Assembly (NCBI GenBank): GCA_030156895.1
Contig: JASGLP010000002.1
Location: forward strand, 58,803-122,802
Reading direction: 5' to 3'
Source: Eubacteriaceae bacterium
GTDB lineage: Bacteria; Bacillota; Clostridia; Eubacteriales; Eubacteriaceae
Length of the DNA: 64,000 nt
The translations under genes were made by a program, and so were the position numbers. The notes beneath the pieces were generated by a model that was not told the DNA's origin, ran no database searches, and saw only the letters and a list, made by a program, of their open reading frames with translations. Shown one piece after another: positions 1-8,874 of this stretch. Position 1 is the stretch's first letter, and each line of letters begins with the position of its first letter.

Positions 1-515
1 CACTAGCGGGTTTAAAAACCGCCAGTATGATCAACATTACCTTTAAATGTCCGAAACAACTGGCTAAAATGCTGACACACTTAAACAATGCGCTCAACCA
101 CAAAGGTCTCACGCTGAGGCTTCTTCGGAACTCAGAAAATCGCGCCTTAATCTATGTATATCGCCAAAATAAGCTCATAAATGACTTAAATCAGGAAGGT
201 GTCTGGACATTTCTTAAGGACATCGGATATCCATCTTCTGATCCAGAAGACTGCCTTACTTTTTTAACCCAGAGAATCCGTGACTGCGACGGATTTCCCC
301 ATGAAATTGGTTTGTTCTTGAGTTACCCTCTGGCCGATGTTAAGGGCTTTATCAAAAACAAGGGTGAAAACTGTAAACTGTGCGGTTACTGGAAAGTCTA
401 TGATAATGAATCCGCAACCAAAGCACTTTTTGAAAAATATAAAAAATGCACTAAAAAATACTCCGAATGTTTCAGAAATGGCAGCAGTCTAGAGAAATTG
501 ACTGTTGCCGCATAA
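1..515 (+). CDS. DUF3793 family protein, 5' end outside the window
   Basis: The reading frame is open from base 3 to the left edge. The residues before the first Met (LAGLKTAS) resemble the N-terminal part of DUF3793 proteins, so the true start lies left of the window and the Met at 27 is internal. Family marks are HEIGLFLSYPLADVKGFI followed by a Cys pair (NCKLCGYWKVY) near the C-terminus. Function is unknown. In clostridia the family often sits beside flavodoxin and iron-uptake genes, and a flavodoxin gene follows here by about 100 bp, so a link to iron or flavodoxin metabolism is inferred from context only. Confidence 0.85.
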   Translation, partial: LAGLKTASMINITFKCPKQLAKMLTHLNNALNHKGLTLRLLRNSENRALIYVYRQNKLINDLNQEGVWTFLKDIGYPSSDPEDCLTFLTQRIRDCDGFPHEIGLFLSYPLADVKGFIKNKGENCKLCGYWKVYDNESATKALFEKYKKCTKKYSECFRNGSSLEKLTVAA

Positions 516-613
516 GCTTGTATATTGCGGTTACAGCATGATTGCTCAAAAGTATTTCAAGGCATCTGCTGTAGTCAGTTATATAAAATAAATCGTTTTA
601 GAGAGGTTTTAAT

Positions 614-1042
614 ATGAGTAAACTTGCAATTGTTTATTGGAGTGGTACAGGCAATACCGAAATGATGGCTAATCTGGTAGCCGAAGGTGCAAAAAAATCC
701 GGCGCTGATGTTACCCTTTATTCGCCAGACGAATTTTCCCAAACCATCATTCAAGATTATGATAAAATCGCCTTTGGGTGCCCGTCAATGGGGTCCGAGG
801 AATTGGAAGACACCGAATTTGAACCCATGTTTTCAGCAGTTGAATCCCTTCTTAAAGATAAAACGATCGGCCTCTTCGGCTCATATGATTGGGGCGATGG
901 CGAATGGATGCGAACCTGGCAGGAAACCTGCAAAAGCGATGGTGCAGTCCTGATTGACAATGGCGTCATTTCCCAGGATGCCCCCGATGAAGAAGCCAGC
1001 GAAGCTTGCCGACAACTTGGTGCCAAATTAGCTGCCGCATAA
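614..1042 (+). CDS. flavodoxin, short-chain
   Basis: A 142-residue soluble FMN electron carrier. The phosphate-binding loop SGTGNTE lies at about residues 10-16, and the FMN-flanking loops CPSMG and SYDWGDGEW are in the usual places. Length matches clostridial short-chain flavodoxins, which replace ferredoxin under iron limitation. A ribosome site (GAGAGG) precedes the ATG by about 8 bases. It follows the DUF3793 gene on the same strand and ends at a GC-rich terminator. Identification is firm; the redox partner cannot be read from the sequence. Confidence 0.95.
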   Translation: MSKLAIVYWSGTGNTEMMANLVAEGAKKSGADVTLYSPDEFSQTIIQDYDKIAFGCPSMGSEELEDTEFEPMFSAVESLLKDKTIGLFGSYDWGDGEWMRTWQETCKSDGAVLIDNGVISQDAPDEEASEACRQLGAKLAAA

Positions 1043-1052
1043 ACAGATCGTC

Positions 1053-1080
1053 AAAAAAGCCCCCATTTTGGGGGCTTTTT
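1053..1080. terminator. bidirectional rho-independent terminator
   Basis: Stem GCCCCC/GGGGGC with loop ATTTT, flanked by an A-run on the left and a T-run on the right. It sits between the convergent flavodoxin and methyltransferase-like genes and serves both strands. Confidence 0.9.
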
Positions 1081-2157
1081 CTATCGACCAAAAAGGCTAT
1101 TATAAACGTCTAGGGAATAGTGATAGAGCTCGTCCCGGGCAATTGCTTCCGCTTTCTGATCATTGCTATCGGTCATGATCCAGCACATAATTCTACCAGT
1201 CTTGCCATAACGGTCAACAAATCCTCTAACCGCTTTGCAAATTTCTCCCTCGCTCCAGCCTGGTGCCAGCATTAATGGAATGGTAAAAGTCATTTGCGTG
1301 CCGTAGGTTTCGTACAGGTAGTCCGGCTCATTGATAAATAATTGTGGTGTCCACATATCGATGCCCATTTCAATCATCATCGGAACATATTGAATATTTT
1401 TACCGCAGGAATGCAATTCGATGAATTTCCCTTGACCTTTGATATAATCAAACAAGCGCTTGGTTGCCGGCATAATCTGCTCTCTAAACATGTCATTGGA
1501 AAAAAATCCGGCGCGTTGGGTGCCCCAATCGTCATGATACAAAACCCCATCGACACGGCCATAATATTTAAAAACCTTACTGCAGGATTCAATTTTATAG
1601 TCAACCATTTTTTGAAAAAAGGCTTCCAGTTGTTCCGGCTCTTCGTAAAAAGCCATTAAAGTTTCATCAAATGGCATCATTTCGTGCAAACGCTCAAATA
1701 AGCCTTCCACACATTCATAGATATGCGCCCGTTCCGGGTCCAGCATTTTCTGAATCTTTTGGCCATCGGTTTCAAAATCAACCACTGATAAATCCGGCCA
1801 TGGCACTTCATTCTGCCAGTTAGCAAAATCCTTGATGACTCTGGTTCCCGGTTTTGTAATCATGCCACCAGCCGAGTCCACCATCTGCCAATATACTCCC
1901 CACCAGTCGTAGCCATCCACTTCCGGAACTGGATGTTCTTCCATGGCATCAGGCCAGACAATATCCGCTTCATAAAAATAGGCCGGCATCCAATAGGGTT
2001 TTTCACCCTTTACACAACGGGCATAATTATCTTTAACGCTGATTGGACGGGCTTCAATTGCCGGTTTTGATCGCTGGAAAATCCAGGGAAAACTTCCCGG
2101 TGCCTGCCACTCTTTTGAATAATCGCGGTTTGCTGCTACAGTCATAAACTCATTCAT
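1081..2157 (-). CDS. uroporphyrinogen decarboxylase-family protein, likely corrinoid methyltransferase
   Basis: About 358 residues from the chosen start; a Met further upstream at 2241 is rejected because GGAGGAAAG lies just before the Met at 2157. The URO-D TIM-barrel fold is indicated by aromatic-rich N-terminal segments and by LHSCGK, whose His and Cys are typical zinc ligands of the MtaA/CmuA-type branch. Members of this branch move methyl groups between corrinoid proteins and coenzymes or demethylate small molecules. True heme-pathway HemE is unlikely because no other heme gene is near. It is divergent from a PucR regulator with about 130 bp between them, suggesting a regulated catabolic gene. 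Substrate unknown. Confidence 0.8.
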   Translation of the reverse strand: MNEFMTVAANRDYSKEWQAPGSFPWIFQRSKPAIEARPISVKDNYARCVKGEKPYWMPAYFYEADIVWPDAMEEHPVPEVDGYDWWGVYWQMVDSAGGMITKPGTRVIKDFANWQNEVPWPDLSVVDFETDGQKIQKMLDPERAHIYECVEGLFERLHEMMPFDETLMAFYEEPEQLEAFFQKMVDYKIESCSKVFKYYGRVDGVLYHDDWGTQRAGFFSNDMFREQIMPATKRLFDYIKGQGKFIELHSCGKNIQYVPMMIEMGIDMWTPQLFINEPDYLYETYGTQMTFTIPLMLAPGWSEGEICKAVRGFVDRYGKTGRIMCWIMTDSNDQKAEAIARDELYHYSLDVYNSLFGR

Positions 2158-2288
2158 TCTCTTTCCTCCAAAAATATTTGTTATCGTTTTCTCTTTTCTG
2201 ATTATAACAGGGAATTTAATTTCGTAAAATACGCAATTCATTGAATTATTTTCATTTATATGCTACACTATGTAGCGAGGTGATGATT

Positions 2289-3821
2289 ATGTATTTTCAT
2301 GTGTCCATAATTTTTTATATTTTATCTTTATCCCACAAGAAATCCGTTATTAATTTGCTTAATCCCACTTTAAATGTCGAAAAAATACGATTTTTTCGCA
2401 ATCAAAATACAGAAGCTGCTTGTCTTTACATTCTCGATGAAAGTATAAATTTATCTGCAAACAAATCCTTTTTCCGTGATGATTCTCTCTATATATTGAT
2501 TGGAAATCATCAAATCAATGCGCAAGAGTTTTCTCAAAAGCACACCTTTCTTGCCATTCCTGAAAATTGTGAAAGCAATAAAATCTTTGAGGAAACCCTT
2601 GATATTATATACCGACTTTCAAACTGGACTTGTCAACTGAATGATTTGTTATATCACGCTTCAAACCCCGAACCGGTTTTTAATCACTTGGCTACAATAA
2701 TCGATATGCCCTACTTTCTTATCGATGATGTCAACCAAATTTGCTTAACCAGCGACAGCTCAACTTATCCCCAAAATAATAATGAGCTGTTGCACCCAAT
2801 GTTAGCAGATCTTCTGGAAGATCCTGAATACCGCTCGATGATATGGCAAACAGATGTTTATCTCTTTCCTCAGCAAGCCTTTCATGAGCGTTTTCTCTGT
2901 TTTAATATTTTTGATCAGTCGCGACTCATTTTTCGTCTACTCTTGCTCATAACAGACTCGCCAGACCAGCCAGATCCCGGCCTCTTCAGCCTTTTTGAAT
3001 TATTTTCAAGAGCCTTTAAAGAAGCTTGTCTTGCCCCCTCCGGTATTTCTGCGATTCGTCATCAGGATGATCGGCTGCACCTTTTTTTAAAACAGCTTAT
3101 TAGCGGCAACGACTCAACTAATGTCGAATTAGTCAGACCTGGTCTCGATCCCTATGGATGGGAGCTGGAACATTTTTTTCAAACCATCCATCTTCAGTTT
3201 TTTGAGGGTTCAAGCTGGGAGTCCGTCATCACCTACATCTGTAATCAACTTGAAATCGCATTTCCCCACGCCTGTGCTATGCGATGCAATGACAACATTC
3301 TAATCATTAATAACCTGTCCCTTTCAAAACCTGCAGATAACAGAGACTTTCTTTCTCGTTTGGCCCCTTTGATTCGCGATTATACCTGCAAAGCCGGAAT
3401 CAGTGATCCTTTTAACGGTTTATTGAATCTTAAGATCCATCACCTTCAGGCACTTAAAGCCCTTGAAATCGGCCAAAAGCAACAACCTGATTTTTGGTAT
3501 TATCAGTTTGCAGATTTTAAACTATCCTATCTGCGCAGCAAATTGACTGAAGATTTTCCATCTGTCATGCTCTTGCCTGCCGGATTTCAAACACTCCTTA
3601 AATCAGATCTTAAAAACCGTACCGAATATTTAAAAACTTTGTCTGCCTATCTGGAGCAAGGGAATAATATTTCCGCTGCTGCTGAATCACTTTTTATTCA
3701 CCGAACAACCTTTATTAGAAGACTGGAACGAATAGAAACGCTTTCCAAGCTGAATCTGTCAGACCCCCAAACGATTTTCTGGATCGGGCTTTCCCTGTTT
3801 ATGCTTCAGGAAAAGCAATAA
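2289..3821 (+). CDS. PucR-family transcriptional regulator
   Basis: About 510 residues. The last 60 residues form the PucR-type helix-turn-helix: GNNISAAAESLFIHRTTFIR followed by RLERIETLSKLNLSDP and an aliphatic tail. The middle holds a GGDEF-like/CdaR-type region without obvious catalytic motifs, and the N-terminal third is a sensory segment of unknown ligand. GAGGTG stands six bases before the ATG at 2289, so I prefer that start over in-frame ATGs at 2241 and 2283. It is divergent from the URO-D-family methyltransferase gene, which makes that gene its most likely target. PucR/CdaR proteins usually activate purine, glycolate or sugar-acid use, so the inducer here cannot be named. Confidence 0.85.
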   Translation: MYFHVSIIFYILSLSHKKSVINLLNPTLNVEKIRFFRNQNTEAACLYILDESINLSANKSFFRDDSLYILIGNHQINAQEFSQKHTFLAIPENCESNKIFEETLDIIYRLSNWTCQLNDLLYHASNPEPVFNHLATIIDMPYFLIDDVNQICLTSDSSTYPQNNNELLHPMLADLLEDPEYRSMIWQTDVYLFPQQAFHERFLCFNIFDQSRLIFRLLLLITDSPDQPDPGLFSLFELFSRAFKEACLAPSGISAIRHQDDRLHLFLKQLISGNDSTNVELVRPGLDPYGWELEHFFQTIHLQFFEGSSWESVITYICNQLEIAFPHACAMRCNDNILIINNLSLSKPADNRDFLSRLAPLIRDYTCKAGISDPFNGLLNLKIHHLQALKALEIGQKQQPDFWYYQFADFKLSYLRSKLTEDFPSVMLLPAGFQTLLKSDLKNRTEYLKTLSAYLEQGNNISAAAESLFIHRTTFIRRLERIETLSKLNLSDPQTIFWIGLSLFMLQEKQ

Positions 3822-3884
3822 TTTTTTTAGCCTTCTTGCTTTTAGCTGAACTTTCAGCCATAATAAAAAAATCGGAGGTGTTTT

Positions 3885-4592
3885 ATGAGCTTTAATTTTT
3901 CACTGATCAGTTTTTTCATCCTAATCATCGCTTATCTTGTAATTGTTGAAATATTTACAGTGCTCTTTCGACTGACTGGCCTACGCGAAGATAAAGCGCG
4001 GTTTCAGGCAATTTCATTAATGACAAACAGCGGTTACACATCAAAAGAAAGTGAACTTATTATGAATTCAAGCATACGCAAAAACCTGGCTACCTTAATG
4101 ATGCTCTTTGGCTATATCTTTGCAGTATCGGGGGTGTCATTGTTAGTAAACCTCTTTATCAGAGCCGGTGAAGCGCAGTTAAACTGGCTGACACTCCTAT
4201 ATTCCCTGCTCTTTTTATTGATCATTATCGCAATTACCCGCTCCAAGTGGTTAATCCGGCATTTTGACAGATTGATAGAATATCTTGCGCAAAAAAAAGA
4301 TGATGGTATGTTTTGCAATAACATTCGCATTCTCGAAATGATTCATGATAAACTGATTGCCGAAGTCCTGATAACCCGCTTGCCAACAGAAATTTCTGGA
4401 AAGAACCTGGAAGAAACCAATTTCAGCAGGACTTACATGCTCAATGTGCTGTTAATTAAACGGGGCAACCAGATTATTGATCATGTAACCCCAAAAGATG
4501 AACTCAAAAAAGGCGATCGGGTTTTGATTTATGGGTCAAAAAAACATATTATAGAGCTTTTTAAAGAAAATTCAATTGAAAATCAAAACTAG
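3885..4592 (+). CDS. membrane protein with RCK_C (TrkA-C) domain
   Basis: 235 residues with three predicted membrane helices (about 7-28, 70-92 and 100-118) and a cytoplasmic C-terminal RCK_C domain at about 145-225, including SGKNLEETNFSRTYMLNVL and KKGDRVLIYGSKKHI. Between helices 1 and 2 is the conserved loop FRLTGLREDKARFQ and MTNSGYTSKESELI. RCK_C domains bind small ligands such as nucleotides and gate transport, so a ligand-sensing membrane role is likely, but there is no pore motif and the substrate is unknown. A GGAGGTG site lies 5 bases before the start. The gene ends with TAG. Confidence 0.8.
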   Translation: MSFNFSLISFFILIIAYLVIVEIFTVLFRLTGLREDKARFQAISLMTNSGYTSKESELIMNSSIRKNLATLMMLFGYIFAVSGVSLLVNLFIRAGEAQLNWLTLLYSLLFLLIIIAITRSKWLIRHFDRLIEYLAQKKDDGMFCNNIRILEMIHDKLIAEVLITRLPTEISGKNLEETNFSRTYMLNVLLIKRGNQIIDHVTPKDELKKGDRVLIYGSKKHIIELFKENSIENQN

Positions 4593-4760
4593 CACAAAAC
4601 AAAAGTGGGTAAAAAAGTTGCTAAAATATTTTCAATATACAAAGCTTAAATTCATTCAACATTTTCCTCATCTTCATTCAGTTTTCACATAAAGTCATTA
4701 TGATTGTTTCATACATTTGTTTTAACATAAATTTAACAAAACAAGGAAGGAAACAATATA

Positions 4761-6293
4761 ATGAAAAGAAGAAAACTGTTAATACCCTTGCTGGTCACCA
4801 GCATGGTTTTTATGGCCGGATGCAGCACATCCACTGAAAGCGTTTCAGAGACAAGACAAACTGATGCCGCTCAAGTCACCACCACTGCAGTGACAACCGA
4901 CTCCTCCGTTGAGGTTGATACAACTTTTACGGATCGGGACATGGACCCCTCTTATGATGAAAGTACCGCCATCAATATCAGTTTAAACGGCACTTCTATA
5001 ACGGTCGATGGCAGTGGCGCTACAGCCGAAGGCAGCACTTTGACTATCAGTGCTGAAGGCATATATGTCCTGACCGGAACCCTGACAGACGGCCAGATCA
5101 TCGTTGATGCAGCCGATACAGACAAGATTCAAATCGTTTTAAATGGTGTGGAAATTAACTCTTCATCATTTGCACCAATTTACGTTGCCAATGCCAATAA
5201 AGCCTTTATCACACTGGCTGACGGCAGCGAAAATACTCTGTCCGATGGTACATCCTACACGCAAATCGATGACAGCAGTGTTGATGGTGTAATCTACAGT
5301 AAAGCGGATTTAACCCTCAACGGCAGTGGTTCACTTACCATTAACGGCAACTGTAAAAATGCCATTGTTGCTAAAGACGACCTGGTCATTACCGGCGGCA
5401 ACTATCAGATTAATGCTGTCAACAATGCCATTTCCGGCGACAATTCTATCCGAATCGCCGATGGGAACATTACCATCAGTACTCCTAACGGAAAAGGCTT
5501 TACTTCTCAAAATGAAGATGACACCACCAAAGGTTACTTCTATATGGCCGGCGGCACTATCAATGTCACTTCTACAGTTGAAGGAATTGAAGCTGTCGCT
5601 ATCGTAATCGACGATGGTACTGTCAATATTGTATCCAGTGATGACGGTTTTAATGCCGCAAGTCCAAGTACGACAACCAGCAGTGATCAGGGTGGCGGCA
5701 TGGCTGCCGATTCCAATGCTTATCTCCTAATTAACGGCGGTACTATCAATGTCAATGCTTCAGGAGATGGTCTGGATAGCAACGGATCCCTCTATATTAC
5801 AGGCGGGACTGTTTATGTCAGTGGCCCAACTGACAGTGGTAATGCTGCTATGGATTACAATGGGACAGCCGATGTTTCCGGCGGAACAGTGGTCATTGCC
5901 GGCTCTTCCGGCATGGCTCAAAGCTTCTCTGAATCATCAACGCAACATTCTTTGCTATATAACTTAGATTCCAGCACCACCGGCCAAATTGAACTCACTG
6001 ATGCCAGCGGCAATGTGATTGCATCCTTTACCCCGGATAAAACCTATCAATCAGTTATCATCAGCACATCAGACCTTGCTGACAGCGAGACCTATACCCT
6101 AACAGCTGGCAGTCAATCAGCCCAAATCACCTTAAGCGGAATAGTCACCAGCAATGGCCAAACCGGTATGGGTGGCGGCAAGGGCGGTGACCGCGGTACA
6201 CAAGCCCCAACTGATGGGACAAGCCATACCACATTAAATACTGACAACAGCAGTACTTCAACAGAAACCGAATCCTATCAACTGGAAGTATAA
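4761..6293 (+). CDS. secreted lipoprotein, Cthe_2159/DUF4353-type beta-helix carbohydrate-binding protein
   Basis: 510 residues. Signal peptide with lipobox (MAGCS, Cys about residue 20) followed by a Thr/Ser/Asp-rich linker. The body is a chain of repeats of the form SADLTLNGSGSLTINGNCKN and GGTINVxxxxDGLDSNG, as in right-handed parallel beta-helix proteins of the Cthe_2159 family, where the founding member binds acidic polysaccharide and calcium. The many Asp/Asn turns fit calcium sites. The C-terminus is a Gly/Thr/Ser-rich tail (GMGGGKGGDRG). It stands alone with its own terminator. No catalytic residues are evident; binding of a surface polysaccharide is inferred. Confidence 0.85.
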   Translation: MKRRKLLIPLLVTSMVFMAGCSTSTESVSETRQTDAAQVTTTAVTTDSSVEVDTTFTDRDMDPSYDESTAINISLNGTSITVDGSGATAEGSTLTISAEGIYVLTGTLTDGQIIVDAADTDKIQIVLNGVEINSSSFAPIYVANANKAFITLADGSENTLSDGTSYTQIDDSSVDGVIYSKADLTLNGSGSLTINGNCKNAIVAKDDLVITGGNYQINAVNNAISGDNSIRIADGNITISTPNGKGFTSQNEDDTTKGYFYMAGGTINVTSTVEGIEAVAIVIDDGTVNIVSSDDGFNAASPSTTTSSDQGGGMAADSNAYLLINGGTINVNASGDGLDSNGSLYITGGTVYVSGPTDSGNAAMDYNGTADVSGGTVVIAGSSGMAQSFSESSTQHSLLYNLDSSTTGQIELTDASGNVIASFTPDKTYQSVIISTSDLADSETYTLTAGSQSAQITLSGIVTSNGQTGMGGGKGGDRGTQAPTDGTSHTTLNTDNSSTSTETESYQLEV

Positions 6294-6306
6294 AAAACAA
6301 TATGCT

Positions 6307-6344
6307 AAAGCCCGAGATCATAAGACATTTTGATCTCGGGCTTT
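6307..6344. terminator. bidirectional rho-independent terminator
   Basis: A 14-bp perfect stem (AAAGCCCGAGATCA / TGATCTCGGGCTTT) around a 10-base loop, between the convergent lipoprotein and aldolase genes. Confidence 0.93.
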
Positions 6345-6372
6345 ATTTCTGTTGATTACTGATTAAAATCTT

Positions 6373-7260
6373 TTATTTGATAGATGCTTCGTAAATAGAT
6401 TGGATAGACTCATCAAGCATGTTATTGAATTCTTCATCACTCTGCTTTTTACTCAACCCCTCAGTTAAAGCTCTGGAGAAGCTGGCAATCAGCTTGGGAT
6501 TTTTTGCCAGTTTTTCATTTGATAGTTCTCGAGAATATCCGCCAGAAAGGGCAACTACTCGTAATACGTTAGGATGTTCAATAATTTCGGCATAGAAATT
6601 ATCACTATCAGGAATCGTCAGTTTAAACATTAAAGTTATATTTTTATCCAGCTTATTAAGCTGACTCAAAATCTCTTCTTTAAGGGTTTGTTCAATTTCT
6701 TTTTTATCAGGCGCATTAATATCTACTTCTGGTTCCAAAATGGGAATAAAGTCGGCGGAAAATATTTTAAGCCCAATTTCAAACTGCTGCGCTACGATCG
6801 CTTTGATTCCAACTTTATTATTTTCTTTGATGACTGAACGCATCTTTGTCCCAAAAATATGACGCTCTTTTGCGCGGGACAGCAAATCTTCAAGACCGGG
6901 AATTGGCTTCATCAGCTGAACGCCATTTTCCAGATCCATCAGGCCTTTATCAACTTTTAGAATCGGTAATATACCTTTATTATCCCACAGAAAATCAGCA
7001 CTATAAACATCATCTATTTTCATATCCATTGTTTTTTCAAACAGAATAGCGGCCAGAATTCGATCTTTTGTAAAAGCAGGGCTCTTGATAATACGTGTCC
7101 GCATTTCGTGCACCAGTTGAAACATCTCATCATCACTGTTATAGGTATCTTTTGGAATTCCATAGCTTGCAAGCGCTTTGGGCGTACTCCCACCACTTTG
7201 ATCAAGAGCCGCAATAAAACCTTTGTCATTCTTCATCCGTTCAAACTTTATTAAATCCAT
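6373..7260 (-). CDS. fda: class I fructose-bisphosphate aldolase
   Basis: 295 residues, the usual size of the bacterial class I aldolase also found in staphylococci. The N-terminus KGFIAALDQSGGSTPKAL is diagnostic. The Schiff-base lysine region lies in TLMFKLTIPD and the phosphate loop in VVALSGGYSRE. It splits fructose 1,6-bisphosphate into two triose phosphates in the cytosol and, unlike class II, needs no metal. GGAGGTAGATAG precedes the ATG. It is monocistronic, bounded by the terminator at 6307-6344. Identification is firm. Confidence 0.95.
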   Translation of the reverse strand: MDLIKFERMKNDKGFIAALDQSGGSTPKALASYGIPKDTYNSDDEMFQLVHEMRTRIIKSPAFTKDRILAAILFEKTMDMKIDDVYSADFLWDNKGILPILKVDKGLMDLENGVQLMKPIPGLEDLLSRAKERHIFGTKMRSVIKENNKVGIKAIVAQQFEIGLKIFSADFIPILEPEVDINAPDKKEIEQTLKEEILSQLNKLDKNITLMFKLTIPDSDNFYAEIIEHPNVLRVVALSGGYSRELSNEKLAKNPKLIASFSRALTEGLSKKQSDEEFNNMLDESIQSIYEASIK

Positions 7261-7261
7261 C

Positions 7262-7665
7262 TATCTACCTCCAAAAAAATTATTGTACACTTTAATTATA
7301 CACTTTTTATCGGCTTTTACCAGTCTTTAAACATATAAATTTTTACCGGGTCATTTTTGTCCCGTATTAATTTGTTATTTCGCCAACTGTTTAGAACTTT
7401 TTTATTTAGAGATGCTAGGGCTTTTTATAACACATTTTTGATGAACCTTTATCTCCACTGCATATCGTCTAGCAGTTTAATCGTCTTTATCAGTCCACCA
7501 TCAGACCAAAATCAAACTAAAAAGCAAATTTCTGTTACTTGCGATCAATATCTTTCCCTGCTTGAAAATTCGCTTTATTCATTTGCAATTTTTCGAAATT
7601 TCAATCTTTCCACAACTGTAATATTAATTTTATTAATCTCAATATTAATATTCTTAATATTGTAA
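7262..7665. other. AT-rich intergenic region without a supported gene
   Basis: About 400 bases between the divergent aldolase and DUF2089 operons. A 102-codon plus-strand reading frame (7357-7665) has no ribosome site, low-complexity composition and no recognisable domain, so I do not call it. The strong promoter begins exactly at its right end. Confidence 0.6.
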
Positions 7666-7694
7666 TTGACATTTTTGATTTTATGTTGTATATT
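7666..7694 (+). promoter_or_regulatory. sigma-A promoter of the DUF2089 operon
   Basis: TTGACA at 7666-7671, a 17-base spacer, and TATATT at 7689-7694. This is near consensus, and the predicted start leaves a leader of about 20 bases before the AAGGAGG site and ATG at 7723. Confidence 0.85.
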
Positions 7695-7722
7695 GATAGC
7701 AAATAAGCAAGGAGGTTTTCAT

Positions 7723-8112
7723 ATGCACTATAAAGCTCCGGGTAAGTGTCCTGTTTGCGGTGAGAAGCTTTCAATCACCCGCTTAAACTGTTCAAAATGT
7801 TCCACAACAATTGAAGGACATTTCCATCCCTGTGAATTCTGTCGTTTGCCTGATGATGATCTGGAATTTATTAAAATTTTCATCAAATGCCGAGGAAATA
7901 TTAAAGATGTCGAAAAGGAACTGGGAATCTCTTACCCAACAGTACGCGGTAAATTAGATAATGTTATTAAGGCATTAGGTTTTGAAATCCCAACTAAAGA
8001 ATCTATCAAGGAAAATGAAGAAAAAAAATCAGCTCGCAATGAAATTCTTAATCTACTGTCTCAAGGTGAAATCAGTGCGGCTGAGGCAACTAAACGGATC
8101 AATAATTTATAA
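7723..8112 (+). CDS. DUF2089 protein: zinc ribbon plus helix-turn-helix
   Basis: 130 residues, starting at the ATG after AAGGAGG. The N-terminus is a zinc ribbon with four Cys pairs (CPVCG, CSKC, CEFC), followed by a sigma-70 region-4-like HTH (FIKCRGNIKDVEKELGISYP, then TVRGKL) and a short C-terminal helical segment (ILNLLSQGEISAAEATKRI). That last segment recurs at the N-terminus of the next protein. DUF2089 genes regularly lead YvlB/YvlD-like operons; an autoregulating transcription factor is likely. It forms an operon with the next three genes (15-bp gap). Confidence 0.85.
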   Translation: MHYKAPGKCPVCGEKLSITRLNCSKCSTTIEGHFHPCEFCRLPDDDLEFIKIFIKCRGNIKDVEKELGISYPTVRGKLDNVIKALGFEIPTKESIKENEEKKSARNEILNLLSQGEISAAEATKRINNL

Positions 8113-8127
8113 TTAAGGAGAAAATAA

Positions 8128-8568
8128 ATGAACGAAGAACAATTAAAAATTCTGGAAATGATTGAAAAAGGACAGGTTACAGCAGCTGAAGGAATGGAGC
8201 TTCTCGAGGCTTTAAAAGCACAGAGTCTTCCTGTTCAGGTTACAGACGTTGTAGCTAAAGGCAATCATAACTACCGTTTTTTTCGGGTGCGCGTCACTTC
8301 TGACAATAATACCGTTAATGTCAATGTCAATATCCCGATTAGCCTGTTAAGCACGATTGGCGAAATTGCCGACAATATGACTGGGGTTATTCCACCGGAT
8401 GCTCGAAAAGAGATGGCTGCAAAAGGGGTCGATCTATCCAATATCGACTTTAAAAAGGTCATTGATGATTTAGTCAGCGGAATGGTTGATGACCCCAATA
8501 TTATTGATATTGAAGCCTGGGATGAAGGTAGCCAATCAATGATTAAGGTAAAAATTTATGTCGATTAG
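8128..8568 (+). CDS. YvlB-like protein with SHOCT-like N-terminal helix
   Basis: 146 residues. The N-terminal helix-turn-helix-like segment LKILEMIEKGQVTAAEGMEL resembles the short SHOCT-like module at the start of B. subtilis YvlB-family proteins. The rest is a small alpha/beta domain (NVNVNIPISLLSTIGEIADN). No enzyme motif is visible. It is the second gene of the DUF2089 operon; the family goes with cell-envelope stress operons, so a regulatory or scaffolding role is inferred. The stop codon overlaps the start of the next gene by 11 bases, implying translational coupling. Confidence 0.75.
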   Translation: MNEEQLKILEMIEKGQVTAAEGMELLEALKAQSLPVQVTDVVAKGNHNYRFFRVRVTSDNNTVNVNVNIPISLLSTIGEIADNMTGVIPPDARKEMAAKGVDLSNIDFKKVIDDLVSGMVDDPNIIDIEAWDEGSQSMIKVKIYVD

Positions 8569-8860
8569 GGGTTTCCGGTCTCTCTGGATCCGCCTCCAAA
8601 TCAAAGATAAACACCTTATCCCTTTTCCCTTTCCATTCTCAATCGCAGTCCTCAAAGACTTGTTGGAAAGTATTTTAGACCTTCTGATTATTATCAGTCC
8701 ATTTATTAATGAAAGAACGAGCCCCTACGCTTTCAATAAAACGGCTAAAGAACTAACCATTCAGACCTTAAAACTTTTGAATGATCTGAATTTTGGTGAA
8801 AGCTTTGACCTGGTGGACGTATCCACTGACGAAGTTAAAATTTCGATCAAAGTTCGCTAG
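8558..8860 (+). CDS. small conserved-operon protein of unknown function
   Basis: 100 residues, overlapping the preceding gene by 11 bases. The N-terminal half is basic, with a hydrophobic stretch (IAVLKDLLESILDLLIIISP) that could be one amphipathic or membrane-peripheral helix. The C-terminal half (LVDVSTDEVKISIKVR) ends much like the preceding protein (MIKVKIYVD), so the two may be distantly related. I do not recognise the family. The overlap and a good site before the following gene support it as real. Confidence 0.65.
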   Translation: MSIRGFRSLWIRLQIKDKHLIPFPFPFSIAVLKDLLESILDLLIIISPFINERTSPYAFNKTAKELTIQTLKLLNDLNFGESFDLVDVSTDEVKISIKVR

Positions 8861-8874
8861 GCCAGGAGAAAATC

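Noticed and set aside
7357..7665. 102-codon open frame on the plus strand
   Set aside because: No ribosome site, repetitive AT-rich composition, no domain, and it ends at a strong promoter.
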